64,000 bases of DNA from an uncultured Clostridia bacterium (GTDB lineage: Bacteria > Bacillota > Clostridia > CAKSNL01 > HGM11501): positions 372,001 to 436,000 of the forward strand of contig CAKSNL010000001.1 of NCBI GenBank assembly GCA_934476235.1, written 5' to 3'. Shown one piece after another: positions 49,488 through 57,942 of this stretch. Below the pieces are notes generated by a model, which made no database searches, was not told where the DNA came from, and saw only the letters and a list, made by a program, of their open reading frames with translations. Made by a program: the position numbers and the translations under genes. Each line of letters begins with the position of its first letter. The stretch's first letter is position 1.

Positions 49488-50444
49488 TTACTCCTCTTTA
49501 TCCGGCTCCCTGTCCGAATTATACTCAGGCTCTGCCAAAGGCTCGGGCAATTTTACTTCTTCGGGTATGAGTGAATTTAAATCGCGCTGAACAAGCGCGA
49601 GGGCAACCAAAGACACTCCTGCTCCCGAAACAGGCGCGCCGCTTACACCGGAAAGCGCTGCCACCGCAGACAAAAGTATTCCGAAAGCCGAAACAGCCGA
49701 AATTAAAATTCCGCGGTTTTTAAGCTCTGTCTGCTCCTCGTACGCAGTGTAGTACCAATAAAGACGGTAGGGAGAAAAGATGATGAATGCCGCAATCTTC
49801 CCCTTATAGTCGGTCTTCCCCGAAAGAACGGTCATCTGCTTCACAACGCTTGCCGCCCAGACGGCAAGATAAACGCCGAACGTAGCCGCCGAAAGCCAGA
49901 GCATTTCACCCGTCTTAACACGGCGTTTTCCCGAAAGGTCGGGATAGAGCGCCATTACGTTTAACGCGGAGAGCATTAAAGCCTCCGTCACATACGTTGC
50001 CGAGAGGAAATACGTTCCCGCAATCACCGCGCGCAGAACCGACGCAAGGATCGCCGCACTTAAAAGAACCGACGGAATGTATTTATTTCCAAGCGTGCCG
50101 GAGGTATAAACCATCATTATTATCACGGCGGTAAGCTCCGCCGCTATAAGCATAAGGTGCGCCGTGCCCATTATCCCGTCGCCTGTCCTGATGCAGAGTA
50201 TTATAGCTATGCCGATGCTGCCTGCATATATCCCCTCCGCCGCAATCAGCGCGGAGCGGCTTTTTATGAGCGTGCCCAAGGTAAATACCGCTCCCGAAGC
50301 GAATAAAAGCAAAAGCTTTAACCCGAGGAGCGCGGAAAGGAATCCGAACGGGTACCTGTCCGCGACATAAAGAAACTCCGTTACGGACATTAAAGCGGCA
50401 AGGGCAAAAAAGACCACCGCAATGATTCTGTTTTGATTTTTCAT
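49488..50444 (-). CDS. Membrane protein with DUF4234-like segment
   Basis: A 318-residue integral membrane protein with about eight hydrophobic helices. Near residues 185-245 it has a DUF4234-like pattern (LSAATFGVYLAVW, SPYRLYWYYTAYEEQTEL), a family of unknown function that often has such a tyrosine/tryptophan-rich juxtamembrane run. The C-terminal tail is acidic and cytoplasmic (EPLAEPEYNSDREPDKEE). It has a good promoter and precedes pgsA. I cannot name a function; a role near membrane lipid or envelope synthesis is suggested only by position. Confidence 0.7.
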   Translation of the reverse strand: MKNQNRIIAVVFFALAALMSVTEFLYVADRYPFGFLSALLGLKLLLLFASGAVFTLGTLIKSRSALIAAEGIYAGSIGIAIILCIRTGDGIMGTAHLMLIAAELTAVIIMMVYTSGTLGNKYIPSVLLSAAILASVLRAVIAGTYFLSATYVTEALMLSALNVMALYPDLSGKRRVKTGEMLWLSAATFGVYLAVWAASVVKQMTVLSGKTDYKGKIAAFIIFSPYRLYWYYTAYEEQTELKNRGILISAVSAFGILLSAVAALSGVSGAPVSGAGVSLVALALVQRDLNSLIPEEVKLPEPLAEPEYNSDREPDKEE

Positions 50445-50474
50445 ATTATTACCCCTTTCCAGGCTTCTTTACTT

Positions 50475-50503
50475 ATTCTACTACAATCAGACAAAAAGGT
50501 CAA
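50475..50503 (-). promoter_or_regulatory. Promoter of the membrane protein-pgsA operon
   Basis: On the minus strand TTGACC (50498-50503) and TAGAAT (50475-50480) are separated by 17 bases. Confidence 0.8.
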
Positions 50504-50506
50504 GCG

Positions 50507-50548
50507 CAAAAAAATGCAGAAGGGCTGCGCATTAAGCGCAGCCCTTCC
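50507..50548 (-). terminator. Terminator of the candidate small RNA
   Basis: AAGGGCTGCGC / GCGCAGCCCTT with a five-base loop; on the minus strand CTGCA and seven T follow. No protein gene ends here. Confidence 0.85.
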
Positions 50549-50641
50549 GAGGTGGGAACAATTATCAGGAAAAATCCTTGCGGTAAGGATTTAGTCTGCT
50601 TGATCTTGCTTTTTAAGCCGGTTCTTTTTGTCCGTTTTCTT
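50507..50641 (-). ncRNA. Candidate small structured RNA (6S-like topology possible)
   Basis: The interval between two genes has its own promoter on the minus strand and ends at a strong terminator, yet holds no reading frame. The predicted transcript of about 135 bases contains AAATCCTT-ACCGC-AAGGATTT as a closed hairpin, flanked by partly complementary segments (CAAGATCAAG against CTGATAATTG; CCGG against CTCGG) that would give a long interrupted rod. It ends with a GC-rich stem (AGGGCTGCGC / GCGCAGCCCT) and T7. The rod-like layout recalls 6S RNA, but I could not confirm its conserved bubble. Confidence 0.5.
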
Positions 50642-50647
50642 AATTTT

Positions 50648-50675
50648 ATTTTATCACCATTTATATAAATTGCAA
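50648..50675 (-). promoter_or_regulatory. Putative promoter of the small RNA
   Basis: On the minus strand TTGCAA (50670-50675) and TAAAAT (50648-50653) are separated by 16 bases. Confidence 0.5.
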
Positions 50676-50726
50676 TTTACAAATATCTCAATATACTGCA
50701 CTCCTGTTCCAACTTTTGATTCAGGG

Positions 50727-50766
50727 CAAAAAAATAACGGCGATTCTCCGTTATTTCGCCGTTATT
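50727..50766 (-). terminator. Terminator of the ADP-ribosylglycohydrolase gene
   Basis: AATAACGGCG / CGCCGTTATT (50733-50742 and 50757-50766), followed by T7 on the minus strand. The gene's stop codon lies in the arm. Confidence 0.8.
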
Positions 50767-51862
50767 TCACTCTTCTGTCGCAGTCAATGTATTTTCTTTT
50801 CCAGCTCTCGTTATGCTCCACATTTTCCGGGCACCCGGTAAACAGGTCGTTCGCAAGCTCTTCAATCTCGATTTTAAGCTCCAGATCGTCAAGATAATAC
50901 TCGGGAATCGCGTCCACCCCCAAATATGCTCCCATAATGCTTCCCGTTACCGCGCCGGTGGAGTTTGAATCCCCGCTGTGGTTCACCGCCGCAATGATTG
51001 CCTTCTCAAAGCTGTTCTGATATTTTAAGCTGCAATATATTCCGACCGCCAGAGCCTCGTCCCCGCAGAGCCCGCCGTTACGGCAGAGCCTTCGTATCGC
51101 CTCGGAATCGTCCATCTCCCTGCCGGCTAAGCGTACTGCGCGCTCAATAAGCTCAATAAGATCCGCGGTCTCCGGATACGTCTCCTTTGTCCCCTCCAGC
51201 GTATCAATACAGTCATAAACAATGTTATAAAGGTTTTCATCGGTATATGCCGCGTTATTTATAATATGAACGAATGCCGACGCGCTGACGAATCCTAAAG
51301 GGTGCCCGTGCGTGATTGCCGCCGCCTTTGCACCCATTAAGTCAATGCGCTCCGTTCCGTACTCCTCTTTGTCAAAATAAAGCCCGATCGGCGCAACGCG
51401 TATCATCCCGCCGCAGCCCTTGCTCGAATTTATCGGATGCTCCAAAACACCCATAACGCCGGACGACAGCGCATAAAGGCACGTGCTTCCGGGCGCGCGC
51501 TTTGACTGAAGTGCGCGAAGGTAGTATATCCAGCTTACAATATCTTCGTCCTTTGAAAGTGCGGGCATCTGCGTTCTGAACCAATCCTTGTACGCCTTAT
51601 GTATATAGTGGCAGACGGGAGCCATAATGCCGTTGAGCCGTTCCCTTGTCGCTCCGAAGAGGATGCCGTTTGCGGTAAACATCGTCATCTGCGTGCCGTC
51701 GGATATCAGCGCCTTGCCGTCCTTAAGCTCGTAACGCGTTATTCCGCCGTCACCGTATTTTTTCTTGATTTCCTCGGTGCTTTTGAACTCCACGGCGTAC
51801 CCCAATGCGTCACCCGCCGCTCCGCCCAAAAGGCAGCCTTCAAACTTTTTAAGCTCCCTCAT
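50762..51862 (-). CDS. ADP-ribosylglycohydrolase-family protein
   Basis: A 366-residue protein of the ADP-ribosylglycohydrolase (ARH/DraG) family, which removes ADP-ribose from proteins or nucleic acids, or hydrolyses ADP-ribose derivatives. GCLLGGAAGDALGYAVEF opens the fold. The metal site is usually built from an S/T-D-D-T motif and a C-terminal D-x-D; here these read SDGTQM (residues 54-59) and HSGDSNSTGA (near 294), so one aspartate in each is replaced (Gly and Asn). Activity may be altered, or metal bound differently. It is monocistronic with its own promoter and terminator. No ADP-ribosyltransferase gene is visible nearby. Confidence 0.85.
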   Translation of the reverse strand: MRELKKFEGCLLGGAAGDALGYAVEFKSTEEIKKKYGDGGITRYELKDGKALISDGTQMTMFTANGILFGATRERLNGIMAPVCHYIHKAYKDWFRTQMPALSKDEDIVSWIYYLRALQSKRAPGSTCLYALSSGVMGVLEHPINSSKGCGGMIRVAPIGLYFDKEEYGTERIDLMGAKAAAITHGHPLGFVSASAFVHIINNAAYTDENLYNIVYDCIDTLEGTKETYPETADLIELIERAVRLAGREMDDSEAIRRLCRNGGLCGDEALAVGIYCSLKYQNSFEKAIIAAVNHSGDSNSTGAVTGSIMGAYLGVDAIPEYYLDDLELKIEIEELANDLFTGCPENVEHNESWKRKYIDCDRRVK

Positions 51863-51946
51863 CTTTTATAAAACCTCTCTGCCTTTCCTCTTTAGGCTCA
51901 AAGGCAGCCGATCTCAGGAAAAGAGAGTCAGCCGCTCAGCATATTT

Positions 51947-51975
51947 ATTTTATCAAAATATGTTCCGATTTACAA
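51947..51975 (-). promoter_or_regulatory. Promoter of the ADP-ribosylglycohydrolase gene
   Basis: On the minus strand TTGTAA (51970-51975) and TAAAAT (51947-51952) are separated by 17 bases; the leader is about 80 bases and ends with AGAGAGG. Confidence 0.7.
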
Positions 51976-52034
51976 GTATATTTTTTTGCTTTTTTCGCAT
52001 TTTTGTTGCTTTTGCCGCCTCATTTTGTTGTTTT

Positions 52035-52050
52035 CCACTACAGGTAGTGG
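52035..52050. promoter_or_regulatory. Inverted repeat between divergent promoters
   Basis: CCACTA-CAGG-TAGTGG, perfect 6-bp arms, between the divergent promoters of the ADP-ribosylglycohydrolase and the symporter. It lies about 50 bases upstream of the symporter -35. It may be an operator; no regulator is known. Confidence 0.3.
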
Positions 52051-52098
52051 TACGGCTGAAAAATTTTTTATTTTAAATCATAAAATGTGACTTTTTTC

Positions 52099-52127
52099 TT
52101 GCTTTAGGTGTAATTTTATGGTATACT
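52099..52127 (+). promoter_or_regulatory. Promoter of the sodium symporter gene
   Basis: TTGCTT (52099-52104) and TATACT (52122-52127) are separated by 17 bases, 34 bases before the ATG. Confidence 0.75.
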
Positions 52128-52160
52128 GAATGTTATATATAGGAAAGGATTGATTTTTTA

Positions 52161-53684
52161 ATGTTTTTTAATCTGGAAGCTCTGGCATTTGCAATTTATT
52201 TTTTGTTTATGCTGGCAATAGGTGTTTACTTCTTCTTTAAGACGAAGAACGCCGCCGGTGAACAGGAATATTTCCTCGGCGGCAGAAGGATGGGTCCCTG
52301 GGTCACGGCTCTGTCCGCTCAGGCGTCCGATATGAGCGCATGGCTTTTGATGGGACTGCCCGGAAGCATCATCGCCTTCGGCTTCGGCAAGGCGTGGATC
52401 GGCATCGGTCTTACCATCGGAACGGCGCTTAACTGGATCATCGTTGCAAAGCCATTGCGTAAATTTTCAAAGGCGGCGGGCGATTCTATCACACTCCCTC
52501 AGTATTTTACGAACAGGTTTGCCGAAAAAAATCCCGCTCTTAAAATTATCTGCGCAGTTGTATTTTTGGTAAGCTTCACGATCTATGTTGCGTCCGCTTT
52601 CTCCGCAGGCGCAAAGGTGTTCTGCCACCTCTTCCCCAATCTTCCGGAATCCACGGCTATGATAATTTTTGCGGCGATAATTTTAATTTACACATTCCTT
52701 GGCGGATTTAAGGCAGTTTGCTGGACCGACTTTTTCCAGGGGCTTTTAATGCTCGTTGCAATCATGGCGGTTCCGATCATACTTGCAGTCTCGGGAACCC
52801 TTGATCCTTCGCTTGCCTCAAAAATCGTTACCGGTGACAACGGCACGGCATACAAGTTCACGGCGGACTTTCTTTCCGCAACTCCGGTTGACATTCTCTC
52901 CGGTCTCGGATGGGGACTGGGATATTTCGGAATGCCCCACATTATCGTAAGATTCATGTCGGTTGAAAAGCCGAGTATGGTTAAAAAATCCGCGACGGTC
53001 GCGATAGTTTGGGTCGTTATTTCTCTTGCGGCAACCATCGCTCTTTCGTACCTCGGAAGGATATTCATTGATAACGGTGTTTCTTTTGCCGAGGAGCTTT
53101 TGGTCCCCGGCGATCAGGAGCTCATCTTCGTTGAGCTGACAAGAAAGCTTTTCCACCCCTTTATCGCGGGAATACTTCTTTCCGCAATCATCGCGGCTTC
53201 GATGTCCACGGCAGACTCTCAGCTTCTTGTTGCTTCCTCGTCCTTTACGAGCGATATTTACAAGCCCATCATAAGAAAAGAAGCATCGGACAAAGAGCTT
53301 TTGTGGGTCGGCAGAATCGTTGTTGTAATCGTTTCCGTTATAGCTTACATAATCGCGAGCAGCAAGGGTGAAGGTGCATCAAGAATAATGGACCTTGTTT
53401 CCAACGCATGGGCGCTCTTCGGCGCAGCGTTCGGTCCCGTTGTCCTTCTCTCGCTCTTCTGGAAGCGTTTCACCTATAAGGGCGCTGTTGCCGGAATCGT
53501 TGCCGGTGCTGCGGTTGATATTCTTTGGCTGAATCTTTTAAGCTCAACCGGAATTTACGAGATTATTCCCGGATTTGCCGCGTGCCTTATATTCGCGGTC
53601 ATCGTTTCACTCCTTGACAAAAAGCCCTCGGCAGAGGTTGAGGCAATATTTGCCCGCGCAACGGATAATTCGATAGACGACTGA
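52161..53684 (+). CDS. putP: Sodium:proline symporter family protein (PutP-like)
   Basis: A 507-residue sodium:solute symporter with about 13 membrane helices. It matches PutP: EYFLGGRRMGPWVTALSAQASDMSAWLLMGLPG in the first helices (split here), SFTIYVASAFSAGAKVF, and SAIIAASMSTADSQLLVASS with the serines that form the sodium site. It imports proline or a related solute with sodium. Regulation other than by its own promoter is not evident. It ends at a strong shared terminator. Proline is the best guess at substrate because of the close match throughout. Confidence 0.92.
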   Translation: MFFNLEALAFAIYFLFMLAIGVYFFFKTKNAAGEQEYFLGGRRMGPWVTALSAQASDMSAWLLMGLPGSIIAFGFGKAWIGIGLTIGTALNWIIVAKPLRKFSKAAGDSITLPQYFTNRFAEKNPALKIICAVVFLVSFTIYVASAFSAGAKVFCHLFPNLPESTAMIIFAAIILIYTFLGGFKAVCWTDFFQGLLMLVAIMAVPIILAVSGTLDPSLASKIVTGDNGTAYKFTADFLSATPVDILSGLGWGLGYFGMPHIIVRFMSVEKPSMVKKSATVAIVWVVISLAATIALSYLGRIFIDNGVSFAEELLVPGDQELIFVELTRKLFHPFIAGILLSAIIAASMSTADSQLLVASSSFTSDIYKPIIRKEASDKELLWVGRIVVVIVSVIAYIIASSKGEGASRIMDLVSNAWALFGAAFGPVVLLSLFWKRFTYKGAVAGIVAGAAVDILWLNLLSSTGIYEIIPGFAACLIFAVIVSLLDKKPSAEVEAIFARATDNSIDD

Positions 53685-53687
53685 GTA

Positions 53688-53733
53688 AATAAAAGGACCT
53701 TCGGCATTTCAGCCGAAGGTCCTTTTGTTTTTA
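53688..53733. terminator. Bidirectional terminator between putP and yitT-type gene
   Basis: AAAAGGACCTTCGGC / GCCGAAGGTCCTTTT (53691-53705 and 53712-53726) with a six-base loop and T-runs on both sides. Confidence 0.92.
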
Positions 53734-54543
53734 AAAGTCTCCCAATACTCCCCTTATATCGCTTATAACCGCGAACGCAGCGGGGTCCTTTCTTTTCACC
53801 GCCTCTATAAGGTGCGGGAGCTGCCTTTCGCTCACCGCGGTAAAGACCGCCGTGACGCTTTCGTTTTTATACGCTCCGCGAACCGGGATAAGCGTCGCTC
53901 CGCGCTCTAACTCCGAATTTATGCTTTCGGCAATGTCTTTATCCCTATCCGTGATTATTAAAACGCCCTTAGCCGCAGAGCCGCCCTCCAATATCCTTGT
54001 CATCACAAGCGTGGAGGCCACAACGGAAAGAATGGCATAAAAGCTCCTCTCCGCCCCGAAAACAGCCGCTCCGGTTAAAATTATCACTCCGTCCGTTATG
54101 TTTATCACCGTTGCCGGCTTTACATGGGGCTTGTAATTTTTGATGAGCATGGCAAGCATGTCCGTTCCCCCGGTCGTCGCCCCGCTCTTTATCGTTATTC
54201 CGAGCCCCGCGCCGGTGAGAATTCCGGAAACCGCGGACGAGACGAAAACATCGTCTATCATTAAATGCGGTACGTTTTCAAGGACTCCCAGAAACGCCGT
54301 ATAAAGCGCCGACGCAAAAAGCGAGGACGAAAGAAACTTAAACCCCATTTTCCTACCGGCGGCTGCAAAAAGCGGAATATTTACAAATAGCGTTGTTATA
54401 AAAAGCGGAACTTTTAAAACCTTGTCAAGAATTATCGCGATACCTGCCGCACCGCCTGTAACAAGACCGGCAGGCTCCGCAAAATGCGCCGCGCCGAGCG
54501 CTATCAAAAACGCACCGAGCGCAATCAAAAGGTATTTTTTCAT
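53731..54543 (-). CDS. YitT-family membrane protein with DUF2179 domain
   Basis: A 270-residue protein: five or six membrane helices (residues 1-190; HFAEPAGLVTGGAAGIAIIL, SGATTGGTDMLAML) followed by a soluble C-terminal DUF2179 domain (KGVLIITDRDKDIAESI to VISDIRGVLGD). The family is widespread in Firmicutes; its function is unknown, though a transport role has been suggested. The ribosome site AGGGGGG lies in the 3' arm of a hairpin that also serves as the lysC terminator, so translation from read-through RNA would be blocked. No separate promoter was found. Confidence 0.9.
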   Translation of the reverse strand: MKKYLLIALGAFLIALGAAHFAEPAGLVTGGAAGIAIILDKVLKVPLFITTLFVNIPLFAAAGRKMGFKFLSSSLFASALYTAFLGVLENVPHLMIDDVFVSSAVSGILTGAGLGITIKSGATTGGTDMLAMLIKNYKPHVKPATVINITDGVIILTGAAVFGAERSFYAILSVVASTLVMTRILEGGSAAKGVLIITDRDKDIAESINSELERGATLIPVRGAYKNESVTAVFTAVSERQLPHLIEAVKRKDPAAFAVISDIRGVLGDF

Positions 54544-54549
54544 AAAAAT

Positions 54550-54581
54550 CCCCCCTATTCATTGTTTCCAATGAAAGGGGG
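54550..54581 (-). terminator. lysC terminator overlapping the next Shine-Dalgarno
   Basis: On the minus strand CCCCCTTTCATTG pairs with CAATGAATAGGGGG (one internal mismatch region), loop GAAA, then ATTTTT and the ATG of the YitT-type gene. The G-run is that gene's ribosome site. Confidence 0.75.
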
Positions 54582-54592
54582 TTTTATTATAA

Positions 54593-55798
54593 TTATTTTG
54601 CCAGATTATATTTATCGTGCAGTGCCCGCACCGCCTTGTCGGCGTACTCCCTGTCGATAAGGATTGAAACCTTGATCTCGCTCGTGCATATCATATGTAT
54701 ATTGATATGCGCGTCATACATTGCCTCAAACATCATAGAGGCAACGCCGGGATTGCTGACCATTCCCGCGCCGACTATCGAAACCTTGGAAACATTGTCC
54801 TTATAAATTATCTTTCTTGCGTTTATTATGTTGTTGTCCGAGAGAAGCTTAACCGCTTCCTCACATTCGTCCTGCTTAACCGAGAAGCTTATGTCCTTTT
54901 TATCCTCGCGTCCTATAGACTGCAAAATCATATCCACGTTTATATTATGCTTTGCAAGCATTGAGAACACCTTGAAGGCAATACCGGGCTCATCCGGCAC
55001 GTCAAGCACCGAAATCATGGCAACATCGTTATCTCTTGCAATACCTCTCACATTTGATTTTTCCACTTTTGTAACCTCCTTGACAATGGTACCCGGAGCC
55101 TTATGAAGGCTGCTCAATACCTCTAAATTAACATTGTATTTCTTGGCAAGCTCCACGCTTCTGTTCATTAAAACGTTCGCTCCGAGCGACGCAAGCTCCA
55201 GCATTTCGTCGTACGTTATCTCCGGAAGCTTTTTAGCGTCGGGGCATATTCTCGGGTCTGTCGTATAAACGCCGTCAACGTCGGTATATATCTGGCAAAG
55301 GTCCGCCTTGAGCGCCGCCGCCAGTGCGACCGCCGAGGTGTCCGAGCCGCCCCGTCCGAGCGTTGTAATATCGTCATACTTATTTATTCCCTGAAATCCC
55401 GCAACGATAACAACCTTGTTTGAGTCCAGCTCCGACAATATGCGCTCGGAATTGATGCGCTTTATCTTCGCTCCTCCGTATTTGGAATCGGTATATATCC
55501 CCGCCTGCCAGCCGGTCATACTCACAACGGGAACGGAAAGCTTTTCAAGCGCCATCGCAAGAAGCGCTATTGATATCTGCTCCCCCGTCGCAAGAAGCAT
55601 ATCCATCTCTCTTTTGGAGGGCTTCTGATTTATCTCTTTCGCTTTTTCGATAAGCTCATCCGTCGTATCGCCCTGGGCGGAGACCGCAACGACAACGCTG
55701 TTGCCGTCTCTGTACGTTTCGGCAATGCGGTTTGCCACATTCATCACTCTCTCGGCGTTCGCGACAGAGCTTCCGCCGTATTTCTGCACTATCAACAT
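54593..55798 (-). CDS. lysC: Aspartate kinase
   Basis: A 401-residue aspartokinase, the first step from aspartate to lysine, threonine and methionine. KYGGSSVANAERV at the N-terminus is the kinase signature, and GRGGSDTSAVALAAAL binds ATP. Two ACT domains fill about 265-401 (ISVLDVPDEPGIAFKV; VSIVGAGMVSNPGVASMMFEAM) and provide feedback control by end-product amino acids. The length and arrangement fit the single-polypeptide, lysine/threonine-type enzyme. It is the last gene of the pheB-hom-thrB-lysC operon. Confidence 0.96.
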   Translation of the reverse strand: MLIVQKYGGSSVANAERVMNVANRIAETYRDGNSVVVAVSAQGDTTDELIEKAKEINQKPSKREMDMLLATGEQISIALLAMALEKLSVPVVSMTGWQAGIYTDSKYGGAKIKRINSERILSELDSNKVVIVAGFQGINKYDDITTLGRGGSDTSAVALAAALKADLCQIYTDVDGVYTTDPRICPDAKKLPEITYDEMLELASLGANVLMNRSVELAKKYNVNLEVLSSLHKAPGTIVKEVTKVEKSNVRGIARDNDVAMISVLDVPDEPGIAFKVFSMLAKHNINVDMILQSIGREDKKDISFSVKQDECEEAVKLLSDNNIINARKIIYKDNVSKVSIVGAGMVSNPGVASMMFEAMYDAHINIHMICTSEIKVSILIDREYADKAVRALHDKYNLAK

Positions 55799-55823
55799 TA
55801 AAATTACCTGCCTTTATTATATA

Positions 55824-56714
55824 CTAAAGCTTTATAACGTGGGTTCCGGAGTTTTCAAAGTCCATCACTTCATATAAAAATCCGTTTTTCTCTGCCCACA
55901 AAGCGGCTTCATTCTTAATTTTTTCTTCCTTTTTCTTCGGAATTATCGCGGCGACGGACGGACCGCTTCCGCTTAAATACCAGCTGTACGCCCCTATAGA
56001 CTCGTAAAAATCGAATATTTTAGCCATATGACCGACGATTTTTTTGCGGTACGGCTGATGAAGCTTATCTTTCATCGCCTCATTGAGAAGCGAAAAGTCC
56101 TTTTTCGCAATGGCTGAAACGATCAGCGCCGTGTGCGCCGCGTTAAACGCCGCGTCCTTATGCGGCACCTTATCCGGTATCACGCCGCGCGACTTTTTTG
56201 TTTCAAGCGATTTTTCGGGGTAGAGCACCAAAAATCCAAGCTCGGATGGCATGTTGAACTTTGCATAAGTCACATTTTCCCCGTCAAAATACGCCGCCGC
56301 CATCCCGCCGGTAAGACAGGGAACAACATTGTCCGGGTGACCCTCCATTTTCGACGCGATCGAAAGTATCTCACCGGGTCCGAGCCTTCCGTCTATCGCA
56401 TTCGCTCCGACAAGCCCGCCGATGATGCACGCGGCGGAGGAGCCTAACCCCCTTGTCGCGGGAACTGAGGTGTTTATCTTTATTTTTAGTCCGGACGGTG
56501 TCCTCCCCGTCGCCTTAAACACCTCACACATAGCCTTATATACAAGATTGTCCTTAGGCGGAATGTTTCTTGTGTAGGTCCCCGTCTGAATTATCTCAAT
56601 TCCCGATTCGGTTTCCTCAATCTCGATTTCATTATATAATTTCACGGCGACGCCGAGGCAGTCAAACCCCGGACCCATATTCGCACTTGTCGCCGGAACA
56701 CGCACGCGTATCAT
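55824..56714 (-). CDS. thrB: Homoserine kinase
   Basis: A 296-residue GHMP kinase that phosphorylates homoserine for threonine synthesis. The signature VPATRGLGSSAACIIGG (near residues 82-98) binds ATP; the N-terminal RVPATSANMGPGFDCLG is typical of ThrB, and WYLSGSGPSVAA is the third GHMP motif. It sits three bases after hom and 25 bases before lysC. Threonine synthase (thrC) is not in the window. Confidence 0.96.
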   Translation of the reverse strand: MIRVRVPATSANMGPGFDCLGVAVKLYNEIEIEETESGIEIIQTGTYTRNIPPKDNLVYKAMCEVFKATGRTPSGLKIKINTSVPATRGLGSSAACIIGGLVGANAIDGRLGPGEILSIASKMEGHPDNVVPCLTGGMAAAYFDGENVTYAKFNMPSELGFLVLYPEKSLETKKSRGVIPDKVPHKDAAFNAAHTALIVSAIAKKDFSLLNEAMKDKLHQPYRKKIVGHMAKIFDFYESIGAYSWYLSGSGPSVAAIIPKKKEEKIKNEAALWAEKNGFLYEVMDFENSGTHVIKL

Positions 56715-56717
56715 TTT

Positions 56718-57929
56718 TTATTCTCCTTTGTGAATCCTTATCTTCTTTATTATGTCAAAGCCTTCCGTTCTCTTTTCAAACTCATCGTTCGTCATATAAG
56801 GAGATATAACGCCCGTTTCACCGTCAATGACATTAATTTTTTCTCCGCCGCCGAGGCTTTCGGTCAAGCGGTCCGAATCAGACGACTTTATTCTCACAAG
56901 ATAGCTTTCCGTTGCTTCGCCGTAAGGGATCACCGTCTCCTCAGGCGCGTCCGACCAGAAATAATTCTTGTTTCCGGGATCCTTTGCGATATCGCAGATA
57001 TCGGCGACAACGGCGCTCGCCGTCGGCAGCTTCCCGGCTCCTCTTCCGTAGAACATTACGTCGCCCACGGCATTGCCTCTTGCGCATATGGCGTTGAACA
57101 CGCCGTTAACCGAATAAAGCGGGCTCTTTTTAGATACGACCGAAGGAGCAACCGCCGCATAAACCCTTTCGCCCTTGCGGCAGCCGTATCCGATGAGCTT
57201 TATAACTCCGCCCATCGCTGCTGCGTACGCCACGTCCTCTTTCTCAATTTTTGAGATTCCTTCTTTATATATGTGCGATTCGTCTATCATTTTATCCGTC
57301 ACAAGCGCCATTAAGATGGCGATCTTGCGCGACGCGTCAATCCCGTCCACATCGGACGAGGGGTCGCGCTCGGCATATCCCAGCCGCTGAGCCTCGCCAA
57401 GTGCCTCCGAAAAGCTCCTGCCCTCGGCAAACATCTCGGTTAAAATATAGTTTGTCGTGCCGTTTAAAATTCCGCAGACGCTGTCAATCTTATTTGCCGC
57501 AAGGCAGTTATGAAGCGGTCTTATAACCGGTATCCCGCCGCCGACGGAAGCTTCGAAAAGATAGTTAACGTCATGCTCCTTGGCAAGATTTAAAAGCTCG
57601 CTTCCTTTTTTCGCCACAAGCTCTTTATTCGACGTGACAACGTTTTTTCCTTTAATCAGCGCCGCACGGGTGAAATCATACGCCGGGTGCACTCCGCCGA
57701 TGACCTCCGCAATAATGCCGATTTCCGGGTCCTCTAACACCTTATCAAAATCTTTTATAAAAATCTCCGAATCCTCGCGGTCGGAAAAATCCCTTATATC
57801 CACAACATATTTAACTATAATTTCGGAGCCGCAGGCATCCTTTATTTTTTCCCTGTTTAATTTGAGCATTTCGTAAACGCCGCTTCCGACCGTTCCGAAT
57901 CCTAATATTGCAACCTTTTTCTTTTTCAT
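56718..57929 (-). CDS. hom: Homoserine dehydrogenase
   Basis: A 403-residue enzyme that reduces aspartate semialdehyde to homoserine. The Rossmann motif is AILGFGTVGSGV (from residue 6); the catalytic region holds GGIPVIRPL, GILNGTTNYILTEM and YAERDPSSDVDGIDASRK. A short C-terminal ACT-like domain (YLVRIKSSD onward) provides regulation. The ATG at 57929 is chosen because GGAGAGAGA lies before it; the upstream in-frame codons overlap pheB. It is 13 bases from pheB. Confidence 0.96.
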   Translation of the reverse strand: MKKKKVAILGFGTVGSGVYEMLKLNREKIKDACGSEIIVKYVVDIRDFSDREDSEIFIKDFDKVLEDPEIGIIAEVIGGVHPAYDFTRAALIKGKNVVTSNKELVAKKGSELLNLAKEHDVNYLFEASVGGGIPVIRPLHNCLAANKIDSVCGILNGTTNYILTEMFAEGRSFSEALGEAQRLGYAERDPSSDVDGIDASRKIAILMALVTDKMIDESHIYKEGISKIEKEDVAYAAAMGGVIKLIGYGCRKGERVYAAVAPSVVSKKSPLYSVNGVFNAICARGNAVGDVMFYGRGAGKLPTASAVVADICDIAKDPGNKNYFWSDAPEETVIPYGEATESYLVRIKSSDSDRLTESLGGGEKINVIDGETGVISPYMTNDEFEKRTEGFDIIKKIRIHKGE

Positions 57930-57942
57930 TCGTCTCTCTCCT

